From Salinigranum sp041641615 (GTDB lineage: Archaea > Halobacteriota > Halobacteria > Halobacteriales > Haloferacaceae): a stretch of 15,223 nucleotides of DNA. The stretch is taken from contig JBEPYA010000077.1 in the NCBI GenBank assembly GCA_041641615.1, positions 1 through 15,223 of the forward strand. The letters are read 5' to 3'. Position 1 is the stretch's first letter. Each line of letters begins with the position of its first letter. The notes beneath the pieces are model-generated. The model was not told where the DNA came from. It saw nothing but the letters and a program-made list of their open reading frames with translations, and did not search any database. The translations under genes were made by a program, and so were the position numbers. Positions 1 to 6,745 of the stretch are shown piece by piece.

Positions 1-133
1 CTACGCGATGTACGGCGTCCTCAGTGGCGTCATCATTCTCCTCACGACGCTCTATCTGGCCGCGCTCGTCCTCCTGATTGGCTTCGTCGTCAACGCGCAG
101 GTCCACGCTGCTCTCGCCAGCCGCGACGGGTAG
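1..133 (+). CDS. YihY/BrkB-type membrane protein, C-terminal end (partial)
   Basis: The last 44 codons of a gene that enters from the left are readable in the frame starting at base 2 and end at TAG 131-133. They encode a hydrophobic helix (YGVLSGVIILLTTLYLAALV) followed by LLIGFVVNAQVHAAL. This pattern, a Y-G-V/S-x-G start, a run of Ile/Leu with an aromatic residue, then LxxGxxxNAQ, is how the last transmembrane helix of the YihY/BrkB family (once misnamed ribonuclease BN) usually ends. Members are polytopic inner-membrane proteins of uncertain function. Only the tail is visible, so the family call rests on one helix and its short polar tail. The gene converges on the protease gene ending at 194, with 60 bp between the stops. 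Confidence 0.65.
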   Translation, partial: YAMYGVLSGVIILLTTLYLAALVLLIGFVVNAQVHAALASRDG

Positions 134-193
134 CGCAGTGACGGCGCCGCCGCCCCGCGCTGTGTGGGCCGCGCTTCTGGACGGACACTCGAA

Positions 194-877
194 TCAGGGG
201 TGTCTCGACCGCCCGGACCCGTCGCCGTCCGCCAGCGGTTCGTACACGTACGCGTTCGGCGGCACGGCTTCGAACACGAGCGTCCCGGCCGGAAGTCGGA
301 GGAGGACCCACGCGAGGTAGAGGTCGCCGACGGCCCCGGCGGTGTTCAGCACGAGGCCGAGATACGCGACCGCCTGCACGACCGGCCCGCCGACGGCCAT
401 CCCGAGCAGACCGGCCGGCGTCAGGACGGCCAGCGGCGCGAGCGCGACGAGGAGGTTCGCCCGTCTCGTCTGAAACTGGCCCACGGCGGCGACGTAGAAC
501 CCGCCGACCGACGGGGCGGCCCCGTAGGAGACGTCGTAGCCGAGGAGTCGGTAGACGGTCGCGTGGACGAGTTCGTGGGCGACCGGCACTCCGACGACGA
601 CTGCGACGAAGACGCCGCCGAGGAGGAACAGGTCGGGCGTGATGACGAAACCCTCCGGAATCGGGTCGACGCGGACGAACCGCTCGACGAGACCCGGTCC
701 CCGGAGCGCGAGGAGCACGACCGCGTAGCCGACCAATGTGGCGAGTGCCAGGGCGGCGGCGGCGACCTGAAGCCACAGACCCGGGTAGTCGAAGGGCGAC
801 GGCGACCCGTATCCGGTGGGTGGGTCCGGCGGGTCGCGCCACCGACTCGGACGCCCCCGCCGTCTCCCCGGTGACAT
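194..877 (-). CDS. DUF3267-family membrane zinc metalloprotease (putative)
   Basis: A 227-aa integral membrane protein with a classic zincin motif HELVH at residues 101-105 (His101, Glu102, His105) inside a hydrophobic segment. A later segment holds Asn178 and GDLYLAW (Asp185), the usual position of the third metal ligand in the DUF3267/M50-like family. Hydrophobic stretches at about 34-58, 84-100, 141-162 and 167-195 give four or so helices. The first 30 residues are Arg/Pro-rich and cytosolic-looking. The length fits DUF3267 proteins, which are predicted intramembrane proteases with no known substrate in haloarchaea. The ATG at 875-877 is the only reasonable start. It is divergent from the HAH_0734 gene, with about 89 bp shared between them. 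The fold class is well supported, but actual proteolysis is inferred. Confidence 0.8.
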   Translation of the reverse strand: MSPGRRRGRPSRWRDPPDPPTGYGSPSPFDYPGLWLQVAAAALALATLVGYAVVLLALRGPGLVERFVRVDPIPEGFVITPDLFLLGGVFVAVVVGVPVAHELVHATVYRLLGYDVSYGAAPSVGGFYVAAVGQFQTRRANLLVALAPLAVLTPAGLLGMAVGGPVVQAVAYLGLVLNTAGAVGDLYLAWVLLRLPAGTLVFEAVPPNAYVYEPLADGDGSGRSRHP

Positions 878-936
878 GTTCGGCCCGACTCGCGGGCGAC
901 GAATGAAGCTTGTTCCCCTCGCGGAATCCCGAAGAG

Positions 937-943
937 GTTAAGC
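937..943 (+). promoter_or_regulatory. TATA-like element of the HAH_0734-family gene
   Basis: The sequence GAAGAGGTTAAGC has its GTTAAG core centred about 27 nt before the ATG at 967. This fits a leaderless haloarchaeal transcript and supports the ATG at 967 over the in-frame upstream extension. Confidence 0.45.
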
Positions 944-966
944 CCGCGTCGCCGGAACCCCGGAAC

Positions 967-1224
967 ATGAAGAAGCTCATCGTCCGCGGTGACCCCGGCA
1001 TCCGGCGCGACGCCGTCATCGAGTGGGACGGCGAGGAGCAGGTCTGTTTCGCCATCGACCGGCAGGGCGACTACCACGGCCCCGACGAGGTCCAGCTGTG
1101 GTGTACCATCGGAACCGAAGATGAGCGCGAGACGTTCGACAAGCGTGAGTACGTCCCCCACTTCCTCGAAGTCGACTCCGTCGACGCCGAGGCGCTCACG
1201 GTCATCCAGAAACGCGGTCGCTGA
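967..1224 (+). CDS. HAH_0734 family protein (small conserved haloarchaeal protein)
   Basis: An 85-aa soluble acidic protein beginning MKKLIVRGDPGIRRDAVIEW and ending in DVIQKRGR-like basic residues. I recognise it as the haloarchaeal HAH_0734 family from the conserved blocks GDPGIR-DAVIEW, RQGDYHGPDEVQLWC, GTEDERE and KREYVPHFL. The family has no known function. It is short, has no membrane segment or Cys cluster (only two Cys), and is not in an operon. The frame stays open upstream to 910, but the TATA-like element at 937-943 and the family's usual N-terminus argue for the ATG at 967. Its stop is 4 bp from the convergent stop of the DUF2298 gene, so transcripts from the two genes must overlap at their 3' ends. 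Confidence 0.85.
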   Translation: MKKLIVRGDPGIRRDAVIEWDGEEQVCFAIDRQGDYHGPDEVQLWCTIGTEDERETFDKREYVPHFLEVDSVDAEALTVIQKRGR

Positions 1225-1228
1225 TCTC

Positions 1229-3628
1229 TTACTCGCCTGGCAGTTCCTCGTGGTCTACTCGGTACACCGTCACCGACCCCTCTCGGTAGGCCACCTCGAC
1301 GCCGTCGAGATCGGTGACGGTGATGTCGTCGTATCTGAGCCGTTCGGAGGGCCCGATCCAGACGTACTCGACGTCGTACTGTCGGAGGAGCCGCGCCTGT
1401 TCGTCGGGCTGGCCGAGGAACATCGTGTCCACGTCGCGCACGCGTGAGTAGTAGGCGTCGGGGCCGCGGTAGCCGACCTCGTGTTGCCAGCCCGCGACCG
1501 TCGGAATCCCGGTCATGCTCGCGGCGGGGTTCGACGTCCACGCGTACATCCCGCGCTCGCGCTCGTCGGTCCCGCCGCGCGAGTGCCACGTCGTCCCCGG
1601 GGCCGAGAGGAGGGTCGGCTGGCCCTCGCGATCGTCGAGCCAGCCGATGGCGGGCGCTTCCTCGGGGTGTTCCGACTCGATGAACGCCGTCGCGTCGAGC
1701 GTCGGCTCGGGCGCGTTCTCGAAGTGGTTGCCGAGCGCGAACGCCCCGTAGGTGCTCGTCGAGACGACGAGCAGGAGGACGAATCCCACCGCGACGACCC
1801 GCCGAGCCGCGCCGAACGCGTGGCCGTCACCTCCGCTCCCGTCGGCGGCGACCGCCGCTCGGCTCGTCGCCGTCGTGCTCGTCTCCGTCTCCGCCGGCCG
1901 GCCGCGAAGCAAGCCGGCGACGACGGTGCCGGCGGCGACCCCCCACAGCGCCCACACCTGGATGTAGAACTTGAACACGGTGTTCATACGCAGCGGGCCC
2001 GCCTGCTCGGTGAGGTAGACGAGTTCGACCATCGTCACCAGGCCGGCCCCACCGACGATCAGGACGGTCTCGAAGCCCACGGGCCGGTCGAACCGGAGCG
2101 CGACGAAGCCGAGGACTAGGAGAGGGAGAGTCAAGAGCAGCACCGGCAGGTCGATGGCGCTCGCGACGAGCGCGACAGCCGCGACGCCGACGAGCACCGG
2201 GACCGCCCGGCCGACCCGTCGGAACAGGTACGCGCCGAACGCGAGGACGAACCCGCCGTGGACCAAGAGCAGCCCGGCGAGCGAACTCCGTTCGGCGGCG
2301 GCGAGAATCTCCAGCGAGCGACTGCTCCCGCCGCCGCTCGCGAGCAGGACGAACGGGGCCGAGAGGACGACGCCGACGACGCCCGCGAGGACCGCCACGC
2401 CGAGCGCGCCGCCGAGCCGAAGCAGTTCGCCCTGGAGCCGCGACTCGAACGACCGGACGGTGCGCTCCGTGAACAGCGACAGCGGGTGGGCGGGCGCGAA
2501 CGCGACCGCGAGGAAGAGGAGGCCGAACAGGGTCGGGAAGCTCCACGTGTCGACGACCGACTGGAGGCCCGCAACGGTGGGGACAGCACCGAACACCAGG
2601 AGGCGGCGTCGCGTTCTCTCCTCGACGGGCGTCTCGTAGTACACGAACGCGAGGCCCGCGCCCAGGAGGAGGAAGGGAAGGCCCATCATGTGCGCGTGGA
2701 GGTCGCCGTTGAGCCACGCGAAGAGGGGGAACTCGTTGATCGTGCCCGGAATGACCCGCGAGGCGTCGAAGTAGAAGAAACTCGACGTCTCCTCCAGGAC
2801 CTCGCTCGGCTCGGCGTCGGTTCCGCCGGCGATCCACGTCGCGACCGTGGTTCTCAGCCCCGCGGGGAGCAGCCCCAGCGCGACGTCCGAGGCGGTGTGG
2901 AGGTTGGCGGCGAAGCCGACGAAGAACGCGCCGAACGCGCCGGCCAGCCGCGCCGACGACGTTCGCGGTCGGTCGACGTCCTCGCTTCGACTCCGCCGGG
3001 CCGCGGCGACCGACGCCGCGAGGTCGTACGCCGCGGTGACGACCATCGCGTAGAAGCCCGCCAGTCCGAGGTTGTACGCGAAGCGCGGTGGGGTCGCGGA
3101 GAGCCGGGCGAGCAGCGCCGTGACGAGATGCCCCCCGTAGTAGTAGCGGACGGGTTCGCCTGCGAACCACATGTCCTCCGGCGGCAGCGCCGTCGTCCGC
3201 GAGAGCGACTTCAGGAGGCCGAAGTCGAGGAACTTCTCGCCGCCCAGCGCGTGGACCGCGGGGTCGACCGCCCGGACGGCGACGAGCAGCGAGAAGGCGA
3301 CGAGGAAGACGACGGCGGACTCCGCGAGCGCGCGGCGGTCGAGCGCGAGGGTGGGGTTCGCTCGAACGCTCCCGTCGCGGAGCGCGTCCCGGTCGAGGCC
3401 GGACAGGAGCGCCGCGCCGACGAGCACGAGCGTGCCGACGACCAGTCCTGCGGTGAGCGAGAGGTGGCCGACCCAGTACGCGGGCAGGGTGAGGACGACG
3501 AGCGCGACCGGGAGGGCGAACCCCGCGCCGCGGCCGGGAATCGAGAACAGGCGGGCGGCGATGGGGACGCCGGCCGCACCGACGAGCGCGAACAGGAGAA
3601 GCCAGCGGAGGACCAGCGCGTACTCCAT
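1229..3628 (-). CDS. DUF2298 (Chlor_Arch_YYY) polytopic membrane protein, GT-C-like
   Basis: A 799-aa protein with many transmembrane helices and an extracellular C-terminal domain. Family motifs in order: EKFLD (131-135), the block LPPEDMWFAGEPVRYYYGGH with its YYYGGH at about 162-167, and later EFPLFAWLNGDLHAHMMGLP, which contains the conserved GDLHxH. These match the DUF2298/TIGR03662 family, whose topology resembles GT-C glycosyltransferases that use lipid-linked sugars. The last ~160 residues form a soluble domain with VEYVWIGPSER, as in other members. An upstream extension to 3694 is open, but the TATA box on the minus strand at 3653-3658 lies 28 nt before the ATG at 3626-3628, which selects that start. 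The nearby GT2 and GtrA genes suggest a role in surface glycan or lipid-linked sugar metabolism. Enzymatic activity is not demonstrated for the family. Confidence 0.85.
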   Translation of the reverse strand: MEYALVLRWLLLFALVGAAGVPIAARLFSIPGRGAGFALPVALVVLTLPAYWVGHLSLTAGLVVGTLVLVGAALLSGLDRDALRDGSVRANPTLALDRRALAESAVVFLVAFSLLVAVRAVDPAVHALGGEKFLDFGLLKSLSRTTALPPEDMWFAGEPVRYYYGGHLVTALLARLSATPPRFAYNLGLAGFYAMVVTAAYDLAASVAAARRSRSEDVDRPRTSSARLAGAFGAFFVGFAANLHTASDVALGLLPAGLRTTVATWIAGGTDAEPSEVLEETSSFFYFDASRVIPGTINEFPLFAWLNGDLHAHMMGLPFLLLGAGLAFVYYETPVEERTRRRLLVFGAVPTVAGLQSVVDTWSFPTLFGLLFLAVAFAPAHPLSLFTERTVRSFESRLQGELLRLGGALGVAVLAGVVGVVLSAPFVLLASGGGSSRSLEILAAAERSSLAGLLLVHGGFVLAFGAYLFRRVGRAVPVLVGVAAVALVASAIDLPVLLLTLPLLVLGFVALRFDRPVGFETVLIVGGAGLVTMVELVYLTEQAGPLRMNTVFKFYIQVWALWGVAAGTVVAGLLRGRPAETETSTTATSRAAVAADGSGGDGHAFGAARRVVAVGFVLLLVVSTSTYGAFALGNHFENAPEPTLDATAFIESEHPEEAPAIGWLDDREGQPTLLSAPGTTWHSRGGTDERERGMYAWTSNPAASMTGIPTVAGWQHEVGYRGPDAYYSRVRDVDTMFLGQPDEQARLLRQYDVEYVWIGPSERLRYDDITVTDLDGVEVAYREGSVTVYRVDHEELPGE

Positions 3629-3652
3629 ACACCCTTCCGACGCACCCGACTC

Positions 3653-3660
3653 GTTATACG
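3653..3660 (-). promoter_or_regulatory. TATA box of the DUF2298 gene
   Basis: On the minus strand the sequence reads CGTATAACGA, with TATAAC centred 28 nt before the ATG at 3628. This is the expected spacing for a leaderless haloarchaeal mRNA. Confidence 0.6.
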
Positions 3661-3806
3661 CTTTATGTCTCCGTCGTCGCCGGCGATACGTCACCCCGAG
3701 TGACTGGCGGGAGAGCGGGAGCCGAACAGGGTCGCGTCGCCGTCGGAGCGCTCCCCGCGCCGTGGGGCCACCTCTTTGAAGGGGAGACGGGCCCTCCGTT
3801 CACGTG

Positions 3807-4049
3807 ATGGACGACCGTGCGCGACGGCCGGACGAGGCGGGTCCGAGAGGGAAGGCGCCCTTCGACAGGCGACGAGCTATCGCGGGCGGCCTGACCCTCC
3901 TCGGCGCGGTCGTCGGGTTCACCGCCGTGCAGGCGGCGATCGAGGTCGGGAACCTCTCCGACGAGTGGGTCCTCGTCGCGCTCCCGGTCTTCGGCATCGT
4001 CGGCGTCGTCGGCTTCGTGGTCTTCGTCTCCGCGGTAGTCGGCGACTGA
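3807..4049 (+). CDS. Small two-helix membrane protein, unknown function
   Basis: An 80-aa protein with a charged N-terminus (MDDRARRPDEAGPRGKAPFD, then RRR), then two hydrophobic helices at about residues 25-44 and 54-76 joined by a short acidic loop (GNLSDEW). A GTG at 3804 immediately precedes the ATG at 3807. I take the ATG because a TTTGAA-like TATA element lies about 30 nt upstream at 3775-3780. Haloarchaeal base usage and clean helix boundaries suggest a real gene, although nothing identifies its function. It lies divergent from DUF2298 and about 100 bp upstream of the glycosyltransferase, in the same direction but with a separate promoter for the latter. Confidence 0.65.
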   Translation: MDDRARRPDEAGPRGKAPFDRRRAIAGGLTLLGAVVGFTAVQAAIEVGNLSDEWVLVALPVFGIVGVVGFVVFVSAVVGD

Positions 4050-4118
4050 CCCCGTCGAAAACCCGGCGCCGTCGCTGCCTGTGACGCGAGCGGAGCGGCC
4101 GCGTGAGGGTATCGGTCG

Positions 4119-4127
4119 GTTTTTTAT
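4119..4127 (+). promoter_or_regulatory. TATA box of the GT2-gtrA operon
   Basis: The T/A run GTTTTTTATCC is centred about 27 nt before the ATG at 4151. This marks a leaderless start and rules out the longer in-frame extension from 4103. Confidence 0.6.
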
Positions 4128-4150
4128 CCACCCTGCGTAACCCACCCGCA

Positions 4151-4945
4151 ATGAGCAACGTCGGTGTCGTCGTCCCCGCCTACCGTCCCGACACCGCGCG
4201 GTTCACGAGCTACCTCGTGGCCATCGACGAGGTGTGCTCCCCCGCCGTCCTTCGCGTCGAACTCGACGACCCTCGCCCCGGAACCCTCGACGCCCTCGAG
4301 GAGTGTCCGGTCACGGTCGAGGTGTCGACGAGCGCTGAGCGCCGCGGGAAGGGCGCGGCCATCACCGCGGGATTCGAGTCGCTGACCTCCCGCGTGTCGG
4401 TCCTGGCGTTCGCCGACGCGGACGGCTCGACTCCCGCAGACTCGCTCGCCGACGTCGTCCGGCCGGTCGTCGACGGTCGCGCGGACCTCGCCGTCGGCTC
4501 GCGGAGACACCCCGCCGCGGAGATCGTCTCACATCAGACGCTCGCCCGCCGCCGACTCGGTGACGGCTTCGCGTGGCTCGCTCGCCGGTTCCTCGACGTC
4601 TCCCTCTACGACTACCAGTGCGGCGCGAAGGCGCTCTCCGCCGAGACGTGGGCCGCGGTTCGTCGCCACCTCTACGAACCGGGGTTCGCGTGGGACATCG
4701 AACTCATCGCCGTCGCCGGAGCGCTCGACTGCCGCGTCGCCGAGGTGCCGGTCACCTGGGAGGACCACCCCGAGTCGACGGTTTCGACCGTCGATACGAC
4801 CCTCCGGCTCGGACAGGCGCTGGTTCGCTCCCGGCACCGCGCCCGGTCGCTCCGCCAGGACCGCCTCCACACGCTCCTCGACCGGTCACGCGACAGCGGC
4901 CCCTCGCTCGTCGAGCGACTCGGCGCCGACGCGGTGGACGACTGA
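4151..4945 (+). CDS. GT2-family glycosyltransferase (dolichyl-phosphate hexose synthase-like)
   Basis: A 264-aa GT-A fold enzyme without transmembrane helices. Visible features: a short N-terminal strand VGVVVPAYRP (4-13), RRGKGAA (64-70), which binds the nucleotide-sugar phosphate region, the metal-binding DxD as DAD at 89-91 within AFADADGS, VGSRRHP (115-121), DYQCGAKA (154-161) and WDIELIAVA (181-189). This order matches the DPM1/DPG-synthase branch of GT2, which moves a sugar from a nucleotide donor to polyprenyl phosphate on the cytosolic face. The family N-terminus is shorter than in many members. The last ~30 residues are Arg-rich and may bind membrane. The gene is co-transcribed with gtrA, whose ATG lies 4 nt after this stop. 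The donor sugar is unknown. Confidence 0.85.
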   Translation: MSNVGVVVPAYRPDTARFTSYLVAIDEVCSPAVLRVELDDPRPGTLDALEECPVTVEVSTSAERRGKGAAITAGFESLTSRVSVLAFADADGSTPADSLADVVRPVVDGRADLAVGSRRHPAAEIVSHQTLARRRLGDGFAWLARRFLDVSLYDYQCGAKALSAETWAAVRRHLYEPGFAWDIELIAVAGALDCRVAEVPVTWEDHPESTVSTVDTTLRLGQALVRSRHRARSLRQDRLHTLLDRSRDSGPSLVERLGADAVDD

Positions 4946-4949
4946 CGCC

Positions 4950-5393
4950 ATGTCGGTCGTCGACGCGCTCCTCTCTGGCCGACGCTTCGGCAAGTTCGCT
5001 TCCGTGGGAGCCGTCGGCGCCGTCTTCGACGTGACGACGTCGACGGTGCTTCGCGAACTCGGTGTCTTCCCCGAACTCGCGGTGTTCATCGGGATCGAGG
5101 TGGCCATCGTCGTCATGTTCCTCCTCAACGACAACTGGACGTTCGCCGAGCAGGGGGCGGCGGGCATCGGCGCCGCCCTCCGTCGACTCCTGCGGTCGAA
5201 CCTCGTCCGTGCGGGCGGCATCCTCGTCCAGCTAGCGACGTTCGGGTTCTTCTACCGCGTCGTCGCGCTCGACCTGACGCTGTTCGACATCGACGGGTGG
5301 TTCGTCGTCTCGAAGGTCGCCGGTATCGGCGTCGGGATGCTCGTCAACTACGTCGCGGAGAGCCTCGTCACGTGGCGGGTGGGGCGCGGCTGA
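4950..5393 (+). CDS. GtrA-family membrane protein (putative lipid-linked sugar flippase)
   Basis: A 147-aa protein with four hydrophobic helices at about residues 15-33, 41-59, 85-105 and 117-138. It shows the GtrA hallmarks: an N-terminal RFGKFASVGAVGAVFD, the motif LLNDNWTF near the second helix (the family's N-x-x-WTF), and KVAGIGVGMLVNYVAESLVTW at the C-terminus (the N-Y/F-x-x-x-x-x-VF/TW signature). GtrA proteins usually accompany polyprenyl-phosphate glycosyltransferases and are thought to flip the lipid-linked sugar. Here the partner is the GT2 gene ending 4 nt upstream, so the pair is one operon. The start at 4950 is set by this spacing and by alignment to the family. An inverted repeat begins 4 nt after the stop. 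Confidence 0.85.
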   Translation: MSVVDALLSGRRFGKFASVGAVGAVFDVTTSTVLRELGVFPELAVFIGIEVAIVVMFLLNDNWTFAEQGAAGIGAALRRLLRSNLVRAGGILVQLATFGFFYRVVALDLTLFDIDGWFVVSKVAGIGVGMLVNYVAESLVTWRVGRG

Positions 5394-5396
5394 CGC

Positions 5397-5480
5397 TGAT
5401 GCGGTCTATTGTGGCTGTTCCCCGACCGTCGACGCCGAGGGGTGACGACAGCCGAGACTGAGTTACAACAGACCGTATCA
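5397..5480. repeat. 84-bp unit bounded by 20-bp inverted repeats (MITE-like or structured RNA)
   Basis: The segment 5397-5416 pairs with 5461-5480. Of 20 positions, 16 are Watson-Crick, three are G-U on the plus strand (5401/5476, 5413/5464, 5414/5463) and one is A-C (5408/5469). Inside it, GGCTGT (5413-5418) is a perfect complement of ACAGCC (5448-5453), and CCCC (5420-5423) can pair with GGGG (5439-5442). The inner helix competes with the end of the outer one. It begins 4 nt after the gtrA stop and ends about 65 nt before the tRNA. No target-site duplication is evident. It could be a small non-autonomous element or a structured 3' UTR. Confidence 0.55.
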
Positions 5481-5508
5481 CGGCGAAAAGTAGCATACGG
5501 CGTCGTAA

Positions 5509-5520
5509 TCATAACCCTTA
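5509..5520 (+). promoter_or_regulatory. Probable promoter of the initiator tRNA
   Basis: The AT-rich string TAATCATAACCCTTAACC ends about 25-35 nt before the mature tRNA 5' end at 5547. This is a plausible TATA/BRE region for a tRNA transcribed with a short leader. No other AT-rich element lies closer. Confidence 0.4.
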
Positions 5521-5546
5521 ACCCCAACCGCCGATTCGTACCTGGT

Positions 5547-5621
5547 AGCGGGATGGGATAGCCAGGAGATTCCGCCGGGCTCATAACCCGGAGATCGGTA
5601 GTTCAAATCTACCTCCCGCTA
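5547..5621 (+). tRNA. Initiator tRNA-Met (CAT anticodon)
   Basis: The sequence folds as a full cloverleaf. The acceptor stem AGCGGGA (5547-5553) pairs with TCCCGCT (5614-5620), with discriminator A at 5621. The D-stem is GGA/TCC. The anticodon stem CCGGG (5575-5579) pairs with CCCGG (5587-5591) around loop CTCATAA, with anticodon CAT at 5582-5584. The variable loop is AGATC, and the T-stem GGTAG/CTACC encloses a 7-nt loop starting TTCAAAT. An A1-U72 end and three consecutive G-C pairs closing the anticodon loop are marks of the archaeal initiator rather than elongator tRNA-Met or CAT-anticodon tRNA-Ile. The 3' CCA is not encoded, and no intron is present. Confidence 0.93.
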
Positions 5622-5630
5622 CTTCTCTCG

Positions 5631-5681
5631 GAACCAGCACCCGAGCAGCGCGTTTCATCGCGCCGTGACGACTGCTGGTTC
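5631..5681. repeat. Nested inverted repeat just downstream of the tRNA
   Basis: GAACCAGCA (5631-5639) is the exact reverse complement of TGCTGGTTC (5673-5681). Within it GCGCG (5648-5652) pairs with CGCGC (5659-5663) around loop TTTCAT. It starts 9 nt after the tRNA 3' end. It may act as a processing or termination structure, or form a small RNA. No T-tract follows it, so it is not a standard archaeal terminator. Confidence 0.5.
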
Positions 5682-5818
5682 TGTGTGAGACGAGGGAATG
5701 TGAACGCCTCTCTGAACGAGACCGCAGGGGGCGACGTGGGCGTAGCTCACTTCTTTCGTGCCCGTCTTCGATTCACCCGAACGAATACGTCGCGCCTCCG
5801 ACGAACGTTCTTCCGTTC

Positions 5819-6745
5819 TTATCGTTCCTCGCCCGTCATCGGCGGGAGCTGTGCGGCTATCATCTCGCGGTCCGCTTCGAGCCACGGCGGGAGCTGAAGG
5901 CTCTCGCCGAGCGTGTCGACCGGCTCGTCGACGGTCAGGCCCGGGCCATCGGTCGCCAGTTCGAAGAGGATCCCGCCCGGCTCGCGGACGTACAGCGAGC
6001 GGAAGTACTGCCGGTCGCGCACCCGGGAAGGCGAGAGACCGTCCTCGATGAACACGTCGCGCCACGCGTCCAGCGCCCTCTCGTCCGCGACGCGGAATGC
6101 GACGTGGTGGGCCGTCCCGACCCCCTCGCGGCCGAACGGGAGGTCCCTGTCGAGGATATCGACGACGGACCCCGCCTCCCCACCCTCGATCCGATAGCGA
6201 ACTCGGTCACCGTCCTGCGATTCGAGCGTGAAGCCGAGCGCGTCGAGGACGCTGGCGGTCTGGAAGGGCCTCGCCGAGGCGAGCGTCACGCTGTGCAGTC
6301 CGCGGACGGCGTGTCTCGCCGGGACCGGTCCGCCCGTCCACGGCTCTCCCTCTCCCGTCCCCCCGACGAGTTCGAGCGGTTGGCCCGCCCCGTCGCTGAA
6401 CCGGAGCACCGGCTCGCCGAACCGCTCCGTGCGTTCGACGCTCGCGAGGCGCCCTGTCCAGTACTCGATGCTCGCTCGCGGGACCGAGAGCGCCGTCGCC
6501 GTCGGCTGTGGTCGCCCCACGCGGCCCTCCTCACCGCGCTCGAACGGGAAGCACGTCAGGAGCGTCCCCGGTCGCCCGCGCTCGTCGCCGAAGTAGAGGT
6601 GGTGCATGAACTGGTCGTCGTAGTTCACCGTTCGCTTTACGAATCTGAGTCCAAGAATTTCTGTGTAGAATTCGAACGTCTCGGCGGTCGTCCCGGTGAT
6701 AACGGAGACGTGGTGCATCCCCGGCGTCGACGGTGGGAGGGTCAT
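5819..6745 (-). CDS. mhqO: VOC-family ring-cleaving dioxygenase (MhqO/PcpA-like)
   Basis: A 308-aa protein made of two glyoxalase/VOC modules. The N-terminal module opens with GMHHVSVITG (9-18) and FYTEILGLRFVKRTVNYDD. The C-terminal module opens with RGLHSVTL (about 148-155). The probable Fe(II) ligands are His11, His213 or His214 in TAHHVAFRV, and Glu262 in GGILFELATDGPG. This matches the LinE/PcpA/MhqO group, extradiol enzymes that open hydroquinone rings and in Bacillus protect against quinones. Its start codon overlaps the stop of the hydrolase gene (ATGA, 6742-6745), so the two are translated from one mRNA, hydrolase first. No MarR-type regulator like MhqR is present in the window. The substrate is inferred from family and partner, and mhqO is used by analogy. 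Confidence 0.82.
   Translation of the reverse strand: MTLPPSTPGMHHVSVITGTTAETFEFYTEILGLRFVKRTVNYDDQFMHHLYFGDERGRPGTLLTCFPFERGEEGRVGRPQPTATALSVPRASIEYWTGRLASVERTERFGEPVLRFSDGAGQPLELVGGTGEGEPWTGGPVPARHAVRGLHSVTLASARPFQTASVLDALGFTLESQDGDRVRYRIEGGEAGSVVDILDRDLPFGREGVGTAHHVAFRVADERALDAWRDVFIEDGLSPSRVRDRQYFRSLYVREPGGILFELATDGPGLTVDEPVDTLGESLQLPPWLEADREMIAAQLPPMTGEER

Noticed and set aside
90..1055. Minus-strand frame covering the DUF3267 gene and the HAH_0734 gene
   Set aside because: Arg-rich, no motifs, and it conflicts with two recognisable genes.
1827..3632. Second minus-strand frame (601 codons) overlapping DUF2298
   Set aside because: Arg/Pro-rich translation typical of a wrong frame in GC-rich DNA.
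2258..3703. Long plus-strand open frame (481 codons) opposite the DUF2298 gene
   Set aside because: Its product is Arg/Glu-rich low-complexity sequence with no motifs. It is the GC-driven shadow of a gene with clear family motifs.
5547..5621. tRNA as an integration (att) site
   Set aside because: No integrase gene and no second copy of the tRNA 3' end in the window.
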